Notes: generated by a model from the letters alone, not told the origin. A stretch of DNA of 64,000 nucleotides from Clostridiales bacterium (GCA_016342415.1 JAEIOD010000003.1:62001-126000); one strand, 5' to 3'. Positions 53,704 through 62,573 are shown, numbered from the stretch's first letter. Translations and numbers: made by a program.

Positions 53704-54642
53704 ATGAAAGATTATTTTGTCAACTGTTTGAAGACAAATGACTTAAAAGGATTGGTTGAAATACCTAAAAGTGACCTACACAATCATGCTACAAGAGGTG
53801 GAAACATTAGAGCGATCAGAAACAATTGTGATACTCTTCCAAAGAGAGTGTTTTGTGATTTGAATGCAATGCAAAACTGGTATGAAGAACATGTCAAACC
53901 CTATTGTATTGGAAAAATCGGATTTGAAAATAGAATTAGAGCTGCCTTTAAACAAGCATTTGATGACGGTATCACCATATTATCTATGAGTTTTGGTCTA
54001 GGAGACAGTGGTTTTTATGATGGTGATATTAACGCTTATATAAATGCCATAGAATCCATTAAACTGGAAACAGCGCCTTCGATAACTTTTATACCGGAAA
54101 TCAGTTTTATGAGAACTGAAAATATTAAACCCGTAGAGGCAGAATTCGAGAAAATTATCGAGTTTGATTATTTCAAATCCATTGATTTATTTGGCGATGA
54201 TAGAAAATCAGTAGAGAATTATAAATCTATTTATCGAAGAGCCAAGGAGAAGGGCTATATTCTAAAAGCACATGTTGGTGAATTTGGAGATGCCGAATCA
54301 GTTCAAAGAGCAGTGGATGTTCTCGAACTGGATCAAGTACAACATGGGATTGCTGCTTCGAAATCAAAGTCAGTTATGAAATGGTTAGAAAAAAATCAAA
54401 TTCAGTTGAACATATGTCCATCCAGCAACATTATGTTACAAAGGGCAGAAAGTTATAAGAAACACCCAATTGCTGAGTTATTCTATAACGGTATTCCTGT
54501 TACGATTAATAGTGATGATATGATAATATTCGATCAAAGTGTCAGTCAGGAGTATTTGAACTTATACAATCATGGTAGTTTGTCAGCTGAAGACTTAAAC
54601 ATAATACGTGAAATCGGATTAAAGAGTTGCTTAGACTATTAG
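53704..54642 (+). CDS. Adenosine deaminase family protein
   Basis: The 312-residue enzyme shows the metal-dependent deaminase plan: DLHNHATRGGN (metal HxH, near residue 23), KAHVGEFGDAES (metal His and catalytic Glu), VQHGIAASKS, and LNICPSSNIML. The final motif reads TINSDDMIIFD in place of the usual SDDP. These enzymes convert adenosine, adenine or related nucleosides to the inosine-type product. The altered last motif and the long N-terminal segment hint at a variant substrate. GGAGAAGAAT precedes the ATG. Confidence 0.8.
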   Translation: MKDYFVNCLKTNDLKGLVEIPKSDLHNHATRGGNIRAIRNNCDTLPKRVFCDLNAMQNWYEEHVKPYCIGKIGFENRIRAAFKQAFDDGITILSMSFGLGDSGFYDGDINAYINAIESIKLETAPSITFIPEISFMRTENIKPVEAEFEKIIEFDYFKSIDLFGDDRKSVENYKSIYRRAKEKGYILKAHVGEFGDAESVQRAVDVLELDQVQHGIAASKSKSVMKWLEKNQIQLNICPSSNIMLQRAESYKKHPIAELFYNGIPVTINSDDMIIFDQSVSQEYLNLYNHGSLSAEDLNIIREIGLKSCLDY

Positions 54643-54686
54643 AATCACATACTTTAGTAGAGCCGTATATATAAGAGGAGATTAAG

Positions 54687-54764
54687 ATGAAACAATCAGT
54701 AGCCTTAATTGAATACTCTGAAGGACATCCGATGTTAAATAGAATGAATAAGGAGCACTCTTAG
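54687..54764 (+). CDS. Possible 25-residue ORF ending in a terminator
   Basis: An ATG at 54687 follows AGAGGAG by six bases and encodes a 25-residue polar peptide beginning MKQSVALIEYSEGHP. Its stop lies inside the hairpin at 54751-54775, so it is either a leader peptide or the stub of a lost gene. No homologue is recognised. Confidence 0.3.
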   Translation: MKQSVALIEYSEGHPMLNRMNKEHS

Positions 54765-54775
54765 AGTGCTCCTTA
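54751..54775. terminator. Bidirectional terminator
   Basis: AAGGAGCACTC (54751-54761) pairs perfectly with GAGTGCTCCTT (54765-54775). It lies between the rightward small ORF and the leftward MATE gene and can serve both. The T-tracts beside it are short. Confidence 0.7.
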
Positions 54776-54777
54776 TG

Positions 54778-56142
54778 TTATGCAATAAGTTTTTCGTTCT
54801 TATGGATCTTTTTTATATTTAAGCCATAAGGTTTCTTTTTATAAAGTACCATTCCTATCATAAATGTACTGTATTCAGCAAATAGTATAGCCATCCATAT
54901 GCCATTATCTCCAAATATCAAAGGACAGATAACCAATCCAATGATAAAACCAATTAAACTTCTGTAGAATGTAATACCACCTGATAAGATTGGGTCGTTG
55001 ACTGCTGTATAGTAAGTACCGGTTGCTATATTGGTCAACATGACGATAAATGCAAATGCATAGTATTTTAGAATATATGAAGCTATTGCAATTGTTTCCG
55101 GATCTTTTACAAAAATACTTGCAGCCGAACTGCCAAAGAAGTAAGTAAACATAAACAAGATGAAACCAGTGATTAATGTCGCTTTGATGGTCATGCTTCT
55201 AAACTGTCTAACGCGGTCTAACTTATTTGCACCTATATTAAAACTAACCCCTGTTTGATTGGCTTCGCCAAAACTATAACCCAGCGAACCTGCTAATGAT
55301 GCCAATTGAAGTGCGACGGCGTAACCCGCAACACCGATGACACCAAATCGTTCTATAATAAGCATATTGAATACAAATCCTACAATGGCATGTGCCGTAC
55401 TACTGAGTAGTTCTGATGAACCGTTAAATAAGATCTGGTAGATCTCTTTAAACTTAACAACAGGCATTTTGAACTTCCAACTGGATTTAAAAAGTGTTGT
55501 TATGATAAGAATTGTCCAAGGTATTAATTGAGACAATCCAGTAGCCAATGCTGCACCAACGAGACCTTGTTTGAATACAACAATCAATAAGTAGTCTAAA
55601 ACGATATTGGTAAGGGTACCACTTAACATGACAACAACCACCACACTTGGTTTACCATCTAATTTCAAGAAGAATGACAAGGCAAAATTCAATAAAAAGA
55701 AGATAAAGAAATAACTGATCGTATTACCATAATCGAAAATATATTGTTTTGTAATACCGGTGACATGAAATACTTGTGTGATGTTTTCCATATTGGTGAT
55801 AATAATAAATGTCGAGATGATACTGATGCCGGTTAAAAATAACATAGCTAGGTTAAAATAGTTATTACTTTTTTCCTGATTCCCTTTACCGAGTTCGATT
55901 CCAGCAAGCGTGCTGCTTCCTATTGCAAACATTGCAGCTATACCGATGAGTATAGAGACGCATGGGAAGAACAGGGTTATAGCGGATAATCCTTCTGGTC
56001 CAACAAATTTACCTATAAATATTGAATCTATAAAACTTGCAGTGGTTTGAGCCAACATTGCTATGATTGAAGGAATGGCGTATTTCCAGAATATTTTACT
56101 GACTTTATCCTCTCCTAAATTGATTTGCTTTTTTATTTCCAT
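54778..56142 (-). CDS. MATE family efflux transporter
   Basis: The 454-residue protein has about twelve membrane helices in two similar halves and the MATE pattern: WKYAIPSIIAMLAQTTASFIDSIFIGKFVGPEGLSAI at the start, then helices with GIAAMFAIGSSTL and LGYSFGEANQTGVSFNIGANK. It exports cationic drugs or metabolites by ion antiport. The ATG at 56142 follows AAAGAGG; the longer frame to 56208 is unlikely. Its promoter (56178-56208) has a 19-base spacer with a MerR-type palindrome, so the divergent MerR protein probably activates it. Confidence 0.9.
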   Translation of the reverse strand: MEIKKQINLGEDKVSKIFWKYAIPSIIAMLAQTTASFIDSIFIGKFVGPEGLSAITLFFPCVSILIGIAAMFAIGSSTLAGIELGKGNQEKSNNYFNLAMLFLTGISIISTFIIITNMENITQVFHVTGITKQYIFDYGNTISYFFIFFLLNFALSFFLKLDGKPSVVVVVMLSGTLTNIVLDYLLIVVFKQGLVGAALATGLSQLIPWTILIITTLFKSSWKFKMPVVKFKEIYQILFNGSSELLSSTAHAIVGFVFNMLIIERFGVIGVAGYAVALQLASLAGSLGYSFGEANQTGVSFNIGANKLDRVRQFRSMTIKATLITGFILFMFTYFFGSSAASIFVKDPETIAIASYILKYYAFAFIVMLTNIATGTYYTAVNDPILSGGITFYRSLIGFIIGLVICPLIFGDNGIWMAILFAEYSTFMIGMVLYKKKPYGLNIKKIHKNEKLIA

Positions 56143-56177
56143 ATGAATGCCTCTTTCTAAATGTTTTATCATGATGT

Positions 56178-56208
56178 ATGATAAACTATGAACTAGGTTC
56201 ATAGTCAA
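56178..56208 (-). promoter_or_regulatory. MerR-type promoter and operator of the MATE gene
   Basis: On the minus strand TTGACT (56203-56208) and TATCAT (56178-56183) are 19 bases apart. The half-sites ACTATGAAC (56185-56193) and GTTCATAGT (56197-56205) form a perfect 9+9 palindrome with a 3-base centre across the spacer. This is the classical layout for MerR activation. The MerR gene starts at 56226 on the opposite strand. Confidence 0.85.
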
Positions 56209-56225
56209 TAGGGAGAAAGGAAATT

Positions 56226-57002
56226 ATGAGAAAATTAATAACTAAAGGAGAAGTTGCAGAATTATTAAAGATGACAAAGTCTCAAATTAGATTTTATGAG
56301 AAAAAAGGTTTGCTGCAGCCCATAATTGATGACAATGGGTATGCGTTATATACTTTTGATCACCTGGATACTTTGGAAATGATTTTGTTACTTAAAGAAT
56401 TGGATACGCCGATTAGTGAAATAAAAAAAATACTTTGTGATGAAGAGAACTATGACTATGAAGCCATCATACAAAGATCCCATCAAAACCTCACTAAAGA
56501 AATCAAGCGACTGACTCAGAAACAGAAGATGCTTGAGAATAAGCTGAACTTGTACAAGCAAAGTACTGTAAATGCATTTTCTGGTGAATATTGTAAGGAG
56601 AGGGTACTGTATCTAATTGAAGAAGAGATGGCTCAAGATACTACTATTAAAAGTGTCTATGATGCAACAAAGAAACACCATGTGGATTATTTAAATCCCG
56701 ATATTGAACTCTGCAGTATTCAGAAGGATCATAATGAGATAGTAGGTGTTATCAATCAAAAGGAAAAAGATTATGTGAAAGATGTAAAACGATATATTAT
56801 TCCAGAAGGACATTATTTTTCTTATATGTTCAGTTATGATTTTAGTGATGATATGAAAGTTATTGAGGCTTTGTTTCATGAAGAAGCTCAAAAAAGAAAT
56901 CTTGTATTAGATGAAGCACTTATTTTTATAGATCATTTTGGTAGAAAGTTTTATGAAAAACACAAAGTGGTTGGTACCATACAAAAAAGAGTTTTGGAGT
57001 AA
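56226..57002 (+). CDS. MerR family transcriptional regulator
   Basis: The 258-residue protein starts with a MerR DNA-binding domain (KGEVAELLKMTKSQIRFYEKKGLLQP, residues 7-32) and a coiled-coil dimer helix (about 85-112). The effector domain of about 150 residues ends in FIDHFGRKFYEKHKV and resembles the GyrI-like drug-binding fold in outline. No metal-binding cysteine pair is seen, so a drug sensor is more likely. It is divergent from the MATE gene and shares the operator at 56185-56205. Confidence 0.88.
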   Translation: MRKLITKGEVAELLKMTKSQIRFYEKKGLLQPIIDDNGYALYTFDHLDTLEMILLLKELDTPISEIKKILCDEENYDYEAIIQRSHQNLTKEIKRLTQKQKMLENKLNLYKQSTVNAFSGEYCKERVLYLIEEEMAQDTTIKSVYDATKKHHVDYLNPDIELCSIQKDHNEIVGVINQKEKDYVKDVKRYIIPEGHYFSYMFSYDFSDDMKVIEALFHEEAQKRNLVLDEALIFIDHFGRKFYEKHKVVGTIQKRVLE

Positions 57003-57109
57003 ATCTTTTATCTGCAATATCAATATAAAAACAAACAGGCGTTAAACGTATACGATGTTCTATTTGGTAATTTAATTAAAATCCTGCTTATAAACGGAGC
57101 TGGAGTTTA

Positions 57110-57187
57110 ATGTATTGTATAAATCTGTGTACGGTATTTTGCATGAATGGAAAGATAGATTACAACAAAGGAAAGACGCGGCCATAG
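57110..57187 (+). CDS. Possible 25-residue ORF, weak
   Basis: An ATG at 57110 has GGAG four to five bases upstream and a 25-codon frame (MYCINLCTVFCMNGKIDYN...) that ends inside the hairpin at 57178-57202. It is cysteine-rich. It may be a leader peptide or chance; support is only the ribosome binding site and terminator. Confidence 0.25.
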   Translation: MYCINLCTVFCMNGKIDYNKGKTRP

Positions 57188-57202
57188 ACCGCTTTTTTTT
57201 TC
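57178..57202 (+). terminator. Short hairpin with long T-tract
   Basis: GCGG (57178-57181) pairs with CCGC (57189-57192), followed by a run of more than eight T. The stem is only four base pairs, so termination is probable but weak. Confidence 0.5.
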
Positions 57203-57575
57203 TGTTTTTATAAGTGATTTAATAACAATTGGAATTTATAGTTCATTATATTTTGAATAAAAGAGGGTTGTGAAGCTTACTTTATATTCATGACATAAGT
57301 GTATGAAAGTAAGACAAGGAATAATGTTAAAAGCATATAAATAGTGATAGACTTACTAACAGAAGAACGTTTCTATGGATGAGAATTATTGAAAGTAAGT
57401 AGTCCATTATTCCTACTCATTTACATTCCTAATGGGTGGGAACTATATTGACTATCGGGGCCTAACTGCGGTTTCCATAGGGCCAATGCACGTTGTGTTT
57501 ATTATGCTTCAAAAGAAGTTGATCGAGTCAGAAATGAACTCATGTGTCAAAAATACATATTGGGAGGAAAAGACC

Positions 57576-58868
57576 ATGGATAAATTAATCAGAACAGCAA
57601 TAGAAGGTCTAAGAAAAGACCTAGAGGTATTTGTATCATCGCTACCTAACGATAGGGTTAAAGAGATTTTTGACAATTGTTTTTACAATACGTTGACAAC
57701 AACTGTGAAGATAGAAGAGGGGGATGCCTTTGTCATTACCGGCGATATTCCTGCAATGTGGCTTAGGGATTCATCAGCACAAATCAATCACTATCTACCC
57801 TTTGTTAAGAATAATCTGGCTCTTAAAGAGATTGTTACAAGGGTTATAAAGCGTCAAATGGACTGTATCTGTTATGATCCTTATGCAAACGCATTCAATC
57901 GGGAAGAGAATGGGCAGGGGTATCAGGATCAGACAAAGCTAAGTAAAATGGTATGGGAGCGTAAATACGAGATTGATTCGCTGTGTTACCCGTTGATATT
58001 ATGTTATGACTACTATAAGGCAACAGGTGATAAGGATATTTTTGATGTTACTTTTTTAGCTGCTGTTGAAAAGATTCTTTTAGTATTTGAAACAGAGCAA
58101 TACCATGAGGAGAAGTCGGAGTATAGGTTCCAAAGATTTGACTGTTCTGAGACAGATACTCTGAAGAGAGGTGGGTTAGGCGCAACGGTTGCTTATACAG
58201 GTATGACCTGGTCTGGCTTCCGTCCAAGTGATGATGCTTGTGAGTTTGGCTATCTTGTCCCGTCAAATATGATGGCCTGTGTAGCCTTAAAAGATTTGGA
58301 GATGATTGCTCTGGAGGTTCTGGACAATCAAGCTCTGTGCAATAGGGCTAAGTATTTGCGAACAAAAATCGACCAAGGTATAACAAAGTTTGGTGTCGTG
58401 AAACATCCTAAGTTTGGTCAAATCTACTGTTACGAGACTGATGGTCTTGGCAATCATGTCTTGATGGATGATGCCAATGCACCAAGTCTGATGTCTGCTC
58501 CATATTTTGGGTATGTAAAAAAAGAGGAGCCGATATATCAAAACACCCGTGCTTTTCTTTTAAGCAAAGAGAATCCATATTTTTATGAAGGCAGCTACTG
58601 TAGTGGCATTGGTAGCCCACATACTCCGGAAGGGTATGTATGGCATATCGCTCTTGCGATGCAGGGACTGACAGCCGAGACAAAAGATGAGAAGCGTCAG
58701 ATTATGGAATATATTCTGAGAACAGACAATGGCAACTGTTATATGCATGAAGGTTTTAACCCGAACGATCCATCGGAATTTACCAGACCGTGGTTTGCCT
58801 GGGCCAATTCCATTGTCAGCGAGTTCATGCTGGATGTCTATGGCTATAATCAAAATAGAAATATATAG
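57576..58868 (+). CDS. Glycoside hydrolase family 125 (exo-alpha-1,6-mannosidase)
   Basis: The 430-residue enzyme matches GH125: the start region with GDIPAMWLRDSSAQINHYLPF, a helical (alpha/alpha)6 barrel, SGFRPSDDACEFGYLVPSNMM, GLGNHVLMDDANAPSLM, GSYCSGIGSPHTP and GYVWHIALAMQG, and the C-terminal TRPWFAWANSIVSEF. The enzyme removes alpha-1,6-linked mannose from N-glycan-type chains. The ATG at 57576 follows GGGAGG. The gene reads visibly richer in G and C than its neighbours and has no partner genes nearby, which suggests horizontal gain. It lacks a signal peptide, so it acts on imported sugar chains. Confidence 0.9.
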   Translation: MDKLIRTAIEGLRKDLEVFVSSLPNDRVKEIFDNCFYNTLTTTVKIEEGDAFVITGDIPAMWLRDSSAQINHYLPFVKNNLALKEIVTRVIKRQMDCICYDPYANAFNREENGQGYQDQTKLSKMVWERKYEIDSLCYPLILCYDYYKATGDKDIFDVTFLAAVEKILLVFETEQYHEEKSEYRFQRFDCSETDTLKRGGLGATVAYTGMTWSGFRPSDDACEFGYLVPSNMMACVALKDLEMIALEVLDNQALCNRAKYLRTKIDQGITKFGVVKHPKFGQIYCYETDGLGNHVLMDDANAPSLMSAPYFGYVKKEEPIYQNTRAFLLSKENPYFYEGSYCSGIGSPHTPEGYVWHIALAMQGLTAETKDEKRQIMEYILRTDNGNCYMHEGFNPNDPSEFTRPWFAWANSIVSEFMLDVYGYNQNRNI

Positions 58869-58952
58869 TAGAATAATTGCTATCGTGATAAATTTGTTAA
58901 TCGAAAAGGATTAACTGTTACTGTTGACACACCTATAGATAAAGTGATTACT

Positions 58953-58983
58953 AATAAACCTCAAGTAAATTGAGGTTTATTTT
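58953..58983 (+). terminator. Rho-independent terminator
   Basis: AATAAACCTCAA (58953-58964) pairs perfectly with TTGAGGTTTATT (58970-58981) and continues in T. It closes the mannosidase gene. Confidence 0.85.
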
Positions 58984-59473
58984 CATGTAGATGATTTCAG
59001 CAAGTATAATTGCTATCTATACAGACGTTTGTTACATATTTGCATTAGTCGATTTGTGGCATCACTCCTTGGGATGTAAAAAAATGGCCATATTATTCGA
59101 GTTCTTTCAGAATCAATAGCAAGCGAAGTGCAATACATTACTATTGATATAATATCTGATACTTCTATATCCACATTTGGAGCGTGTAGTTAGAACAAAA
59201 CTCGTAACTATTTTACAGAGAGTAATTTGTGAGGTTGAATAAGCAGAAGAATAAAAGGTATAATAAATCAAAACAAGGTCTGCCTAAATGACTTTTGATG
59301 CGAGTCCTTTAGTTGACTTTGTAGCGTTGCGGTTTTAAGCTTTTATACTATTACTTTATACAGCATTTATGTTGTCCTCGTATTCTACAAGGCTTAGACA
59401 AAATGTTCTCTTTGAGTGATGAAATAAATTCTCACTTTAATCGGTATATTATGTTTTTATTCAAGTATACATA

Positions 59474-59502
59474 TTGAAAAATAATAGGAAAAAAGGTATA
59501 AT
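59474..59502 (+). promoter_or_regulatory. Promoter P1 of the ABC exporter operon
   Basis: TTGAAA (59474-59479) and TATAAT (59497-59502) are 17 bases apart. The predicted start lies near 59509, and the repeat element at 59530-59558 follows in the leader. Confidence 0.7.
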
Positions 59503-59529
59503 GGAACATGCGTTCTCTGTAATGATAAA

Positions 59530-59558
59530 ATTCTTACACAGTCTTACACAGTAAGAAT
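59530..59558. repeat. Nested direct and inverted repeat
   Basis: TCTTACACAG occurs twice in tandem (59532-59551), and ATTCTTAC (59530-59537) with GTAAGAAT (59551-59558) makes an 8+8 inverted repeat around it. It lies between two promoters of the exporter operon, so it is a candidate operator. No regulator is adjacent. Confidence 0.6.
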
Positions 59559-59597
59559 GTAAATTATGTAAAAAACAAATTGCACCATGGAAAACTT

Positions 59598-59625
59598 TTA
59601 ACATGTTTTCTTTTTTTGGTATAAT
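59598..59625 (+). promoter_or_regulatory. Promoter P2 of the ABC exporter operon
   Basis: TTAACA (59598-59603) and TATAAT (59620-59625) are 16 bases apart, with the start codon of the ATPase gene 29 bases downstream of the -10 box. Confidence 0.6.
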
Positions 59626-59653
59626 TGAGCAAGCGGTTGCATAGGAGGAAAAT

Positions 59654-60658
59654 ATGATAAAAGTTAAAAATGTGTCCAAGACATTTAAGGTATATAAAAA
59701 GGACTCTGGTTTTAAAGGAGCTGTAAAGGGTTTGTTTAAAAGGGAGAAGGATTATATAGATGCGGTAAAAGATATTAGTTTTGAGATAAAGAAGGGCGAA
59801 ATCATTGGCTATATTGGTGCAAATGGTGCTGGAAAGAGTACGACCATCAAAATGATGACAGGTGTTTTAACGCCTACATCCGGTATGATAGAAGTCAATG
59901 GCCTTATCCCTCATGACAATAGAATTGAGAATGCCAAACGTATAGGAGTTGTATTTGGTCAACGAACTCAGCTTTGGTGGGACTTACCTTTGGAGGAGAC
60001 TTTCTCTATATTAAAAGAAATATATAATGTAGAAGATGAAGCCTTTAAGGAAAGATATGATTATCTAGTTGAGTTGTTGGAGATAGAGCCGTTTATAAAA
60101 CAACCTGTTAGAACATTATCTTTAGGACAACGAATGCGCGCGGATTTAGCTGCTTCCATGTTACATAGTCCGGAAATTCTATATCTTGATGAACCAACCA
60201 TTGGTCTGGATGTTATGGTAAAAGAACGAATTAGAAAGGCCATCAAAGAGTTAAATGAAAAGTTTCAAGTCACGGTAATATTAACAACTCATGATATGAG
60301 TGATATACAGGAACTGGCTTCAAGAATAATGATCATAGAAAAAGGTGAGATTATCTATGATGGTTCAAAAGAAATGATCAATAGGCAATTTGGTAACAAT
60401 CGCCGTTTGGACCTTAAAATCGAGGATTTAGATGATGAGCATATTAAACTGTTGCAGGATTTTGTAAGTGAACAGGATAAAAATGCTTATGTCTGTATTG
60501 AAGACGGGGCACTGGCTGTGACATTTGATCAAGATGTTCTATCTATTGCAGTAATCATCAGTTTTGCGATGGCTAACTTCAAAGTTTTCGATTTCAGTCT
60601 TAAAGATCAAAACATTGAAGATATCGTTAAGAAGTTATATGCAGGAGGTGTGTCTTGA
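59654..60658 (+). CDS. ABC-2 exporter ATP-binding protein
   Basis: The 334-residue ATPase has an N-terminal basic extension (FKVYKKDSGFKGAVKGLFKREKDY) seen in ATPases that pair with ABC2_membrane_6-type permeases. It has Walker A GANGAGKST, the VFGQRTQLWWDLP segment diagnostic of this group, signature LSLGQRMRADLA and Walker B ILYLDEPTIGLD, then a C-terminal domain of about 90 residues. AGGAGG precedes the ATG. Its stop overlaps the start of the first permease. Confidence 0.93.
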   Translation: MIKVKNVSKTFKVYKKDSGFKGAVKGLFKREKDYIDAVKDISFEIKKGEIIGYIGANGAGKSTTIKMMTGVLTPTSGMIEVNGLIPHDNRIENAKRIGVVFGQRTQLWWDLPLEETFSILKEIYNVEDEAFKERYDYLVELLEIEPFIKQPVRTLSLGQRMRADLAASMLHSPEILYLDEPTIGLDVMVKERIRKAIKELNEKFQVTVILTTHDMSDIQELASRIMIIEKGEIIYDGSKEMINRQFGNNRRLDLKIEDLDDEHIKLLQDFVSEQDKNAYVCIEDGALAVTFDQDVLSIAVIISFAMANFKVFDFSLKDQNIEDIVKKLYAGGVS

Positions 60659-61455
60659 AGAAATTGATGCGGACATATTTTCCGTTTACTAAAGCAACCA
60701 TACAAGAAATATTGGCTTATCCAGGTGAATCATTTCTTTATATATTTGGTATGACTATTGGTATGTTTGTTGTTTATTACATATGGAAAGTAATATATAC
60801 AACTGGTAGCAATACCATACTGGAAGGTTTTACTTTACAAGAGATGATAGCATATATTATTCTGAGTTTTGGCGTTATGCAAGCGATTAATAATGGTACG
60901 GTTTGGAACATAGCGATGGATATACGAGAAGGTACCATCGTGATGAATTTGATTAAACCGATTAACTATCATTTGAAAGTGTTCTTTCAAGAGATGGGGT
61001 ATGTGTTATTTATCTTCAGTATCGTTTTATTACCAGTTTCTTTAGGTTTAGTTTTTCTATTTCAAACTGGTACAATAGTATCGATGTTACTATTTGTTGT
61101 TTCACTATTCTTAGGTGTCGTTGTGGGTTTCCTATTTGATTTTCTATTTGGCATGTTGGCCTTTTACATTAAAAACATTTGGGGGATTGGATTTGGTAAA
61201 AATGCACTGGTAAGATTGTTAAGTGGTGCATTGATTCCTTTGGCTTTTTTCCCTGAAATGATACAAAAGATATTTGATTTTTTACCTTTCAAAGCGATGG
61301 TATATACACCCATCATGATTTTTCTTGGAAAATATAATTCAACAGAGTTGGTCGGTATTTACTTGAATCAAATTATCTGGGTACTATTATTAGGATTATT
61401 CAATTATCTGACATGGCAAAAAGCTGTTACTCGTTTAACGGTACAAGGGGGTTAA
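60655..61455 (+). CDS. ABC-2 family permease (ABC2_membrane_6 type)
   Basis: The 266-residue membrane protein has about six helices and the pattern of its family: TLQEMIAYIILSFGVMQAINNGTVWNIAMDIREGTIVMNLIKPINYHLKVFFQEMG. It is encoded with a four-base overlap to the ATPase gene and one base before the second permease. The two permeases are different in sequence and probably form a heterodimeric pore. The substrate is not evident. The start codon is TTG, after AGGAGG. Confidence 0.88.
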   Translation: MKKLMRTYFPFTKATIQEILAYPGESFLYIFGMTIGMFVVYYIWKVIYTTGSNTILEGFTLQEMIAYIILSFGVMQAINNGTVWNIAMDIREGTIVMNLIKPINYHLKVFFQEMGYVLFIFSIVLLPVSLGLVFLFQTGTIVSMLLFVVSLFLGVVVGFLFDFLFGMLAFYIKNIWGIGFGKNALVRLLSGALIPLAFFPEMIQKIFDFLPFKAMVYTPIMIFLGKYNSTELVGIYLNQIIWVLLLGLFNYLTWQKAVTRLTVQGG

Positions 61456-61456
61456 A

Positions 61457-62248
61457 ATGAAACATTTTAAAATATATAAAATATTTATGAAACAATACCT
61501 TAAAACCTTAATGGAGTATCGTACGGATTTCTTGATTGGGATGTTATCATTTTTTGTATTACAAGCCTCCAATTTAATCTTTATAAGTCTGGTTTTCAGC
61601 CGTATTCCACATCTAAACGGTTGGACCTATCATGAAGTACTTTTTATTTATGGACTGAGTCAAATTCCTAGAGGAATAGATCATTTGTTTACGGATAACC
61701 TATGGTTGCTTGCCGGTTCTTATGTGAAATCGGGTCAATTTGATAAATATTTATTAAGACCGATTAATCCTTTATTTCATTTAATAGCAGAAAGATTTCA
61801 GCCAGATGCTTTTGGAGAAATCATTATAGGTGTGAGTATTTTTACTTATGCTTATGGTCAGCTGGGTTTAAGTTTTACAGTGATTCAATGGGGATTGTTG
61901 ATTATTGCCATACTGGCTGGTGTTGTGATTTATACATCCATTAAACTCATATGTGCTTCGGCTGCGCTGTGGACAAAAAAATCGCAACAGTTTTTATTTA
62001 TTGTTTATCAACTATCTGATTTTTCAAGTTATCCATTGAGCATATTTTCAACATTTATCAAAGCTATTCTGACTTTTGTGATACCGTTTGGATTTGTTGC
62101 ATTCATACCAGCCAGTTATTTTATAGGAAAACCAGTCTATCCACTGACCATTTTATGGGGGGTAGTCGTAGCTGCGGCTTTCTGGACCGTTGGTTATCAG
62201 ATCGTTTGGAAATCCGGCTTACGCGCTTATGAAAGTACAGGCAGTTAA
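61457..62248 (+). CDS. ABC-2 family permease (ABC2_membrane_6 type)
   Basis: The 263-residue membrane protein has about six helices, with TYHEVLFIYGLSQIPRGIDHLFTDNLWLLAGSYVKSGQFDKYLLRPINPLFHLIAERFQPDAFGE matching the family's conserved cytoplasmic loop (the DKYLLRPINPL part corresponds to the partner's LIKPINYHLK). AAGGGGG precedes the ATG. It is the third gene of the operon and is followed by a strong terminator. Confidence 0.88.
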   Translation: MKHFKIYKIFMKQYLKTLMEYRTDFLIGMLSFFVLQASNLIFISLVFSRIPHLNGWTYHEVLFIYGLSQIPRGIDHLFTDNLWLLAGSYVKSGQFDKYLLRPINPLFHLIAERFQPDAFGEIIIGVSIFTYAYGQLGLSFTVIQWGLLIIAILAGVVIYTSIKLICASAALWTKKSQQFLFIVYQLSDFSSYPLSIFSTFIKAILTFVIPFGFVAFIPASYFIGKPVYPLTILWGVVVAAAFWTVGYQIVWKSGLRAYESTGS

Positions 62249-62573
62249 TTCTCAATAGTTAGAATCAAACTAAACACTAAAAGCAGTACATATCATTAAC
62301 AGTTTGTACTGCTTTTATATATTTTTTTACAGTTGAAAATACAATCTTTCGTTATAGTACGGAATTAGGATATCCAGTAAAAGGCAATAGAAATAGTCTT
62401 TATGTATTGGTTCACAAGCTTGTTCCTTTATAATCATATACGATCAAAAAAAAAGTAAAAAAATCATCGTATAGTCTATGAGAGAATGGTTCTAATTATT
62501 TTTGACATATAATAATACTTGCAAACTAATAATCAGTCATGTATACTCAAATTGAACAACAGGAGGAAATTTT
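62249..62573. other. Intergenic region with an inverted repeat
   Basis: After the operon terminator there is an inverted repeat TATACGAT (62437-62444) and ATCGTATA (62466-62473) around an A-rich 21-base loop, then a TTGACA box at 62502 with a TAATAA box 19 bases away. No gene is present. Confidence 0.45.
62279..62322 (+). terminator. Rho-independent terminator
   Basis: AAAAGCAGTACA (62279-62290) pairs perfectly with TGTACTGCTTTT (62305-62316), followed by a T-rich tail. It closes the ABC exporter operon. Confidence 0.82.

Larger units (their letters stand above)
57003..57575. other. Intergenic region before the mannosidase gene
   Basis: The gap of about 570 bases contains a weak small ORF and a short terminator, then an AT-rich stretch to 57431. 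From 57432 a frame is open into the GH125 gene, but no ribosome binding site supports it before 57576; the bases there are probably leader. I see nothing else. Confidence 0.4.
58869..59653. other. Long intergenic region with promoters and a repeat element
   Basis: About 780 bases lie between the mannosidase and the ABC exporter. The left part has a terminator. The middle (59000-59460) holds no ORF with a ribosome binding site. The right part carries two promoter-like pairs and an inverted/direct repeat at 59530-59558, listed separately. Confidence 0.5.

Noticed and set aside
57432..57575. Longer GH125 reading starting at 57432.
   Set aside because: The extra 48 residues do not fit the family start, and the ribosome binding site is at 57576.
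59100..59200. Short frame (SEVQYITIDIISD) resembling the ISL3-transposase signature.
   Set aside because: Only about a dozen residues are similar, with stops on both sides and no terminal repeats.
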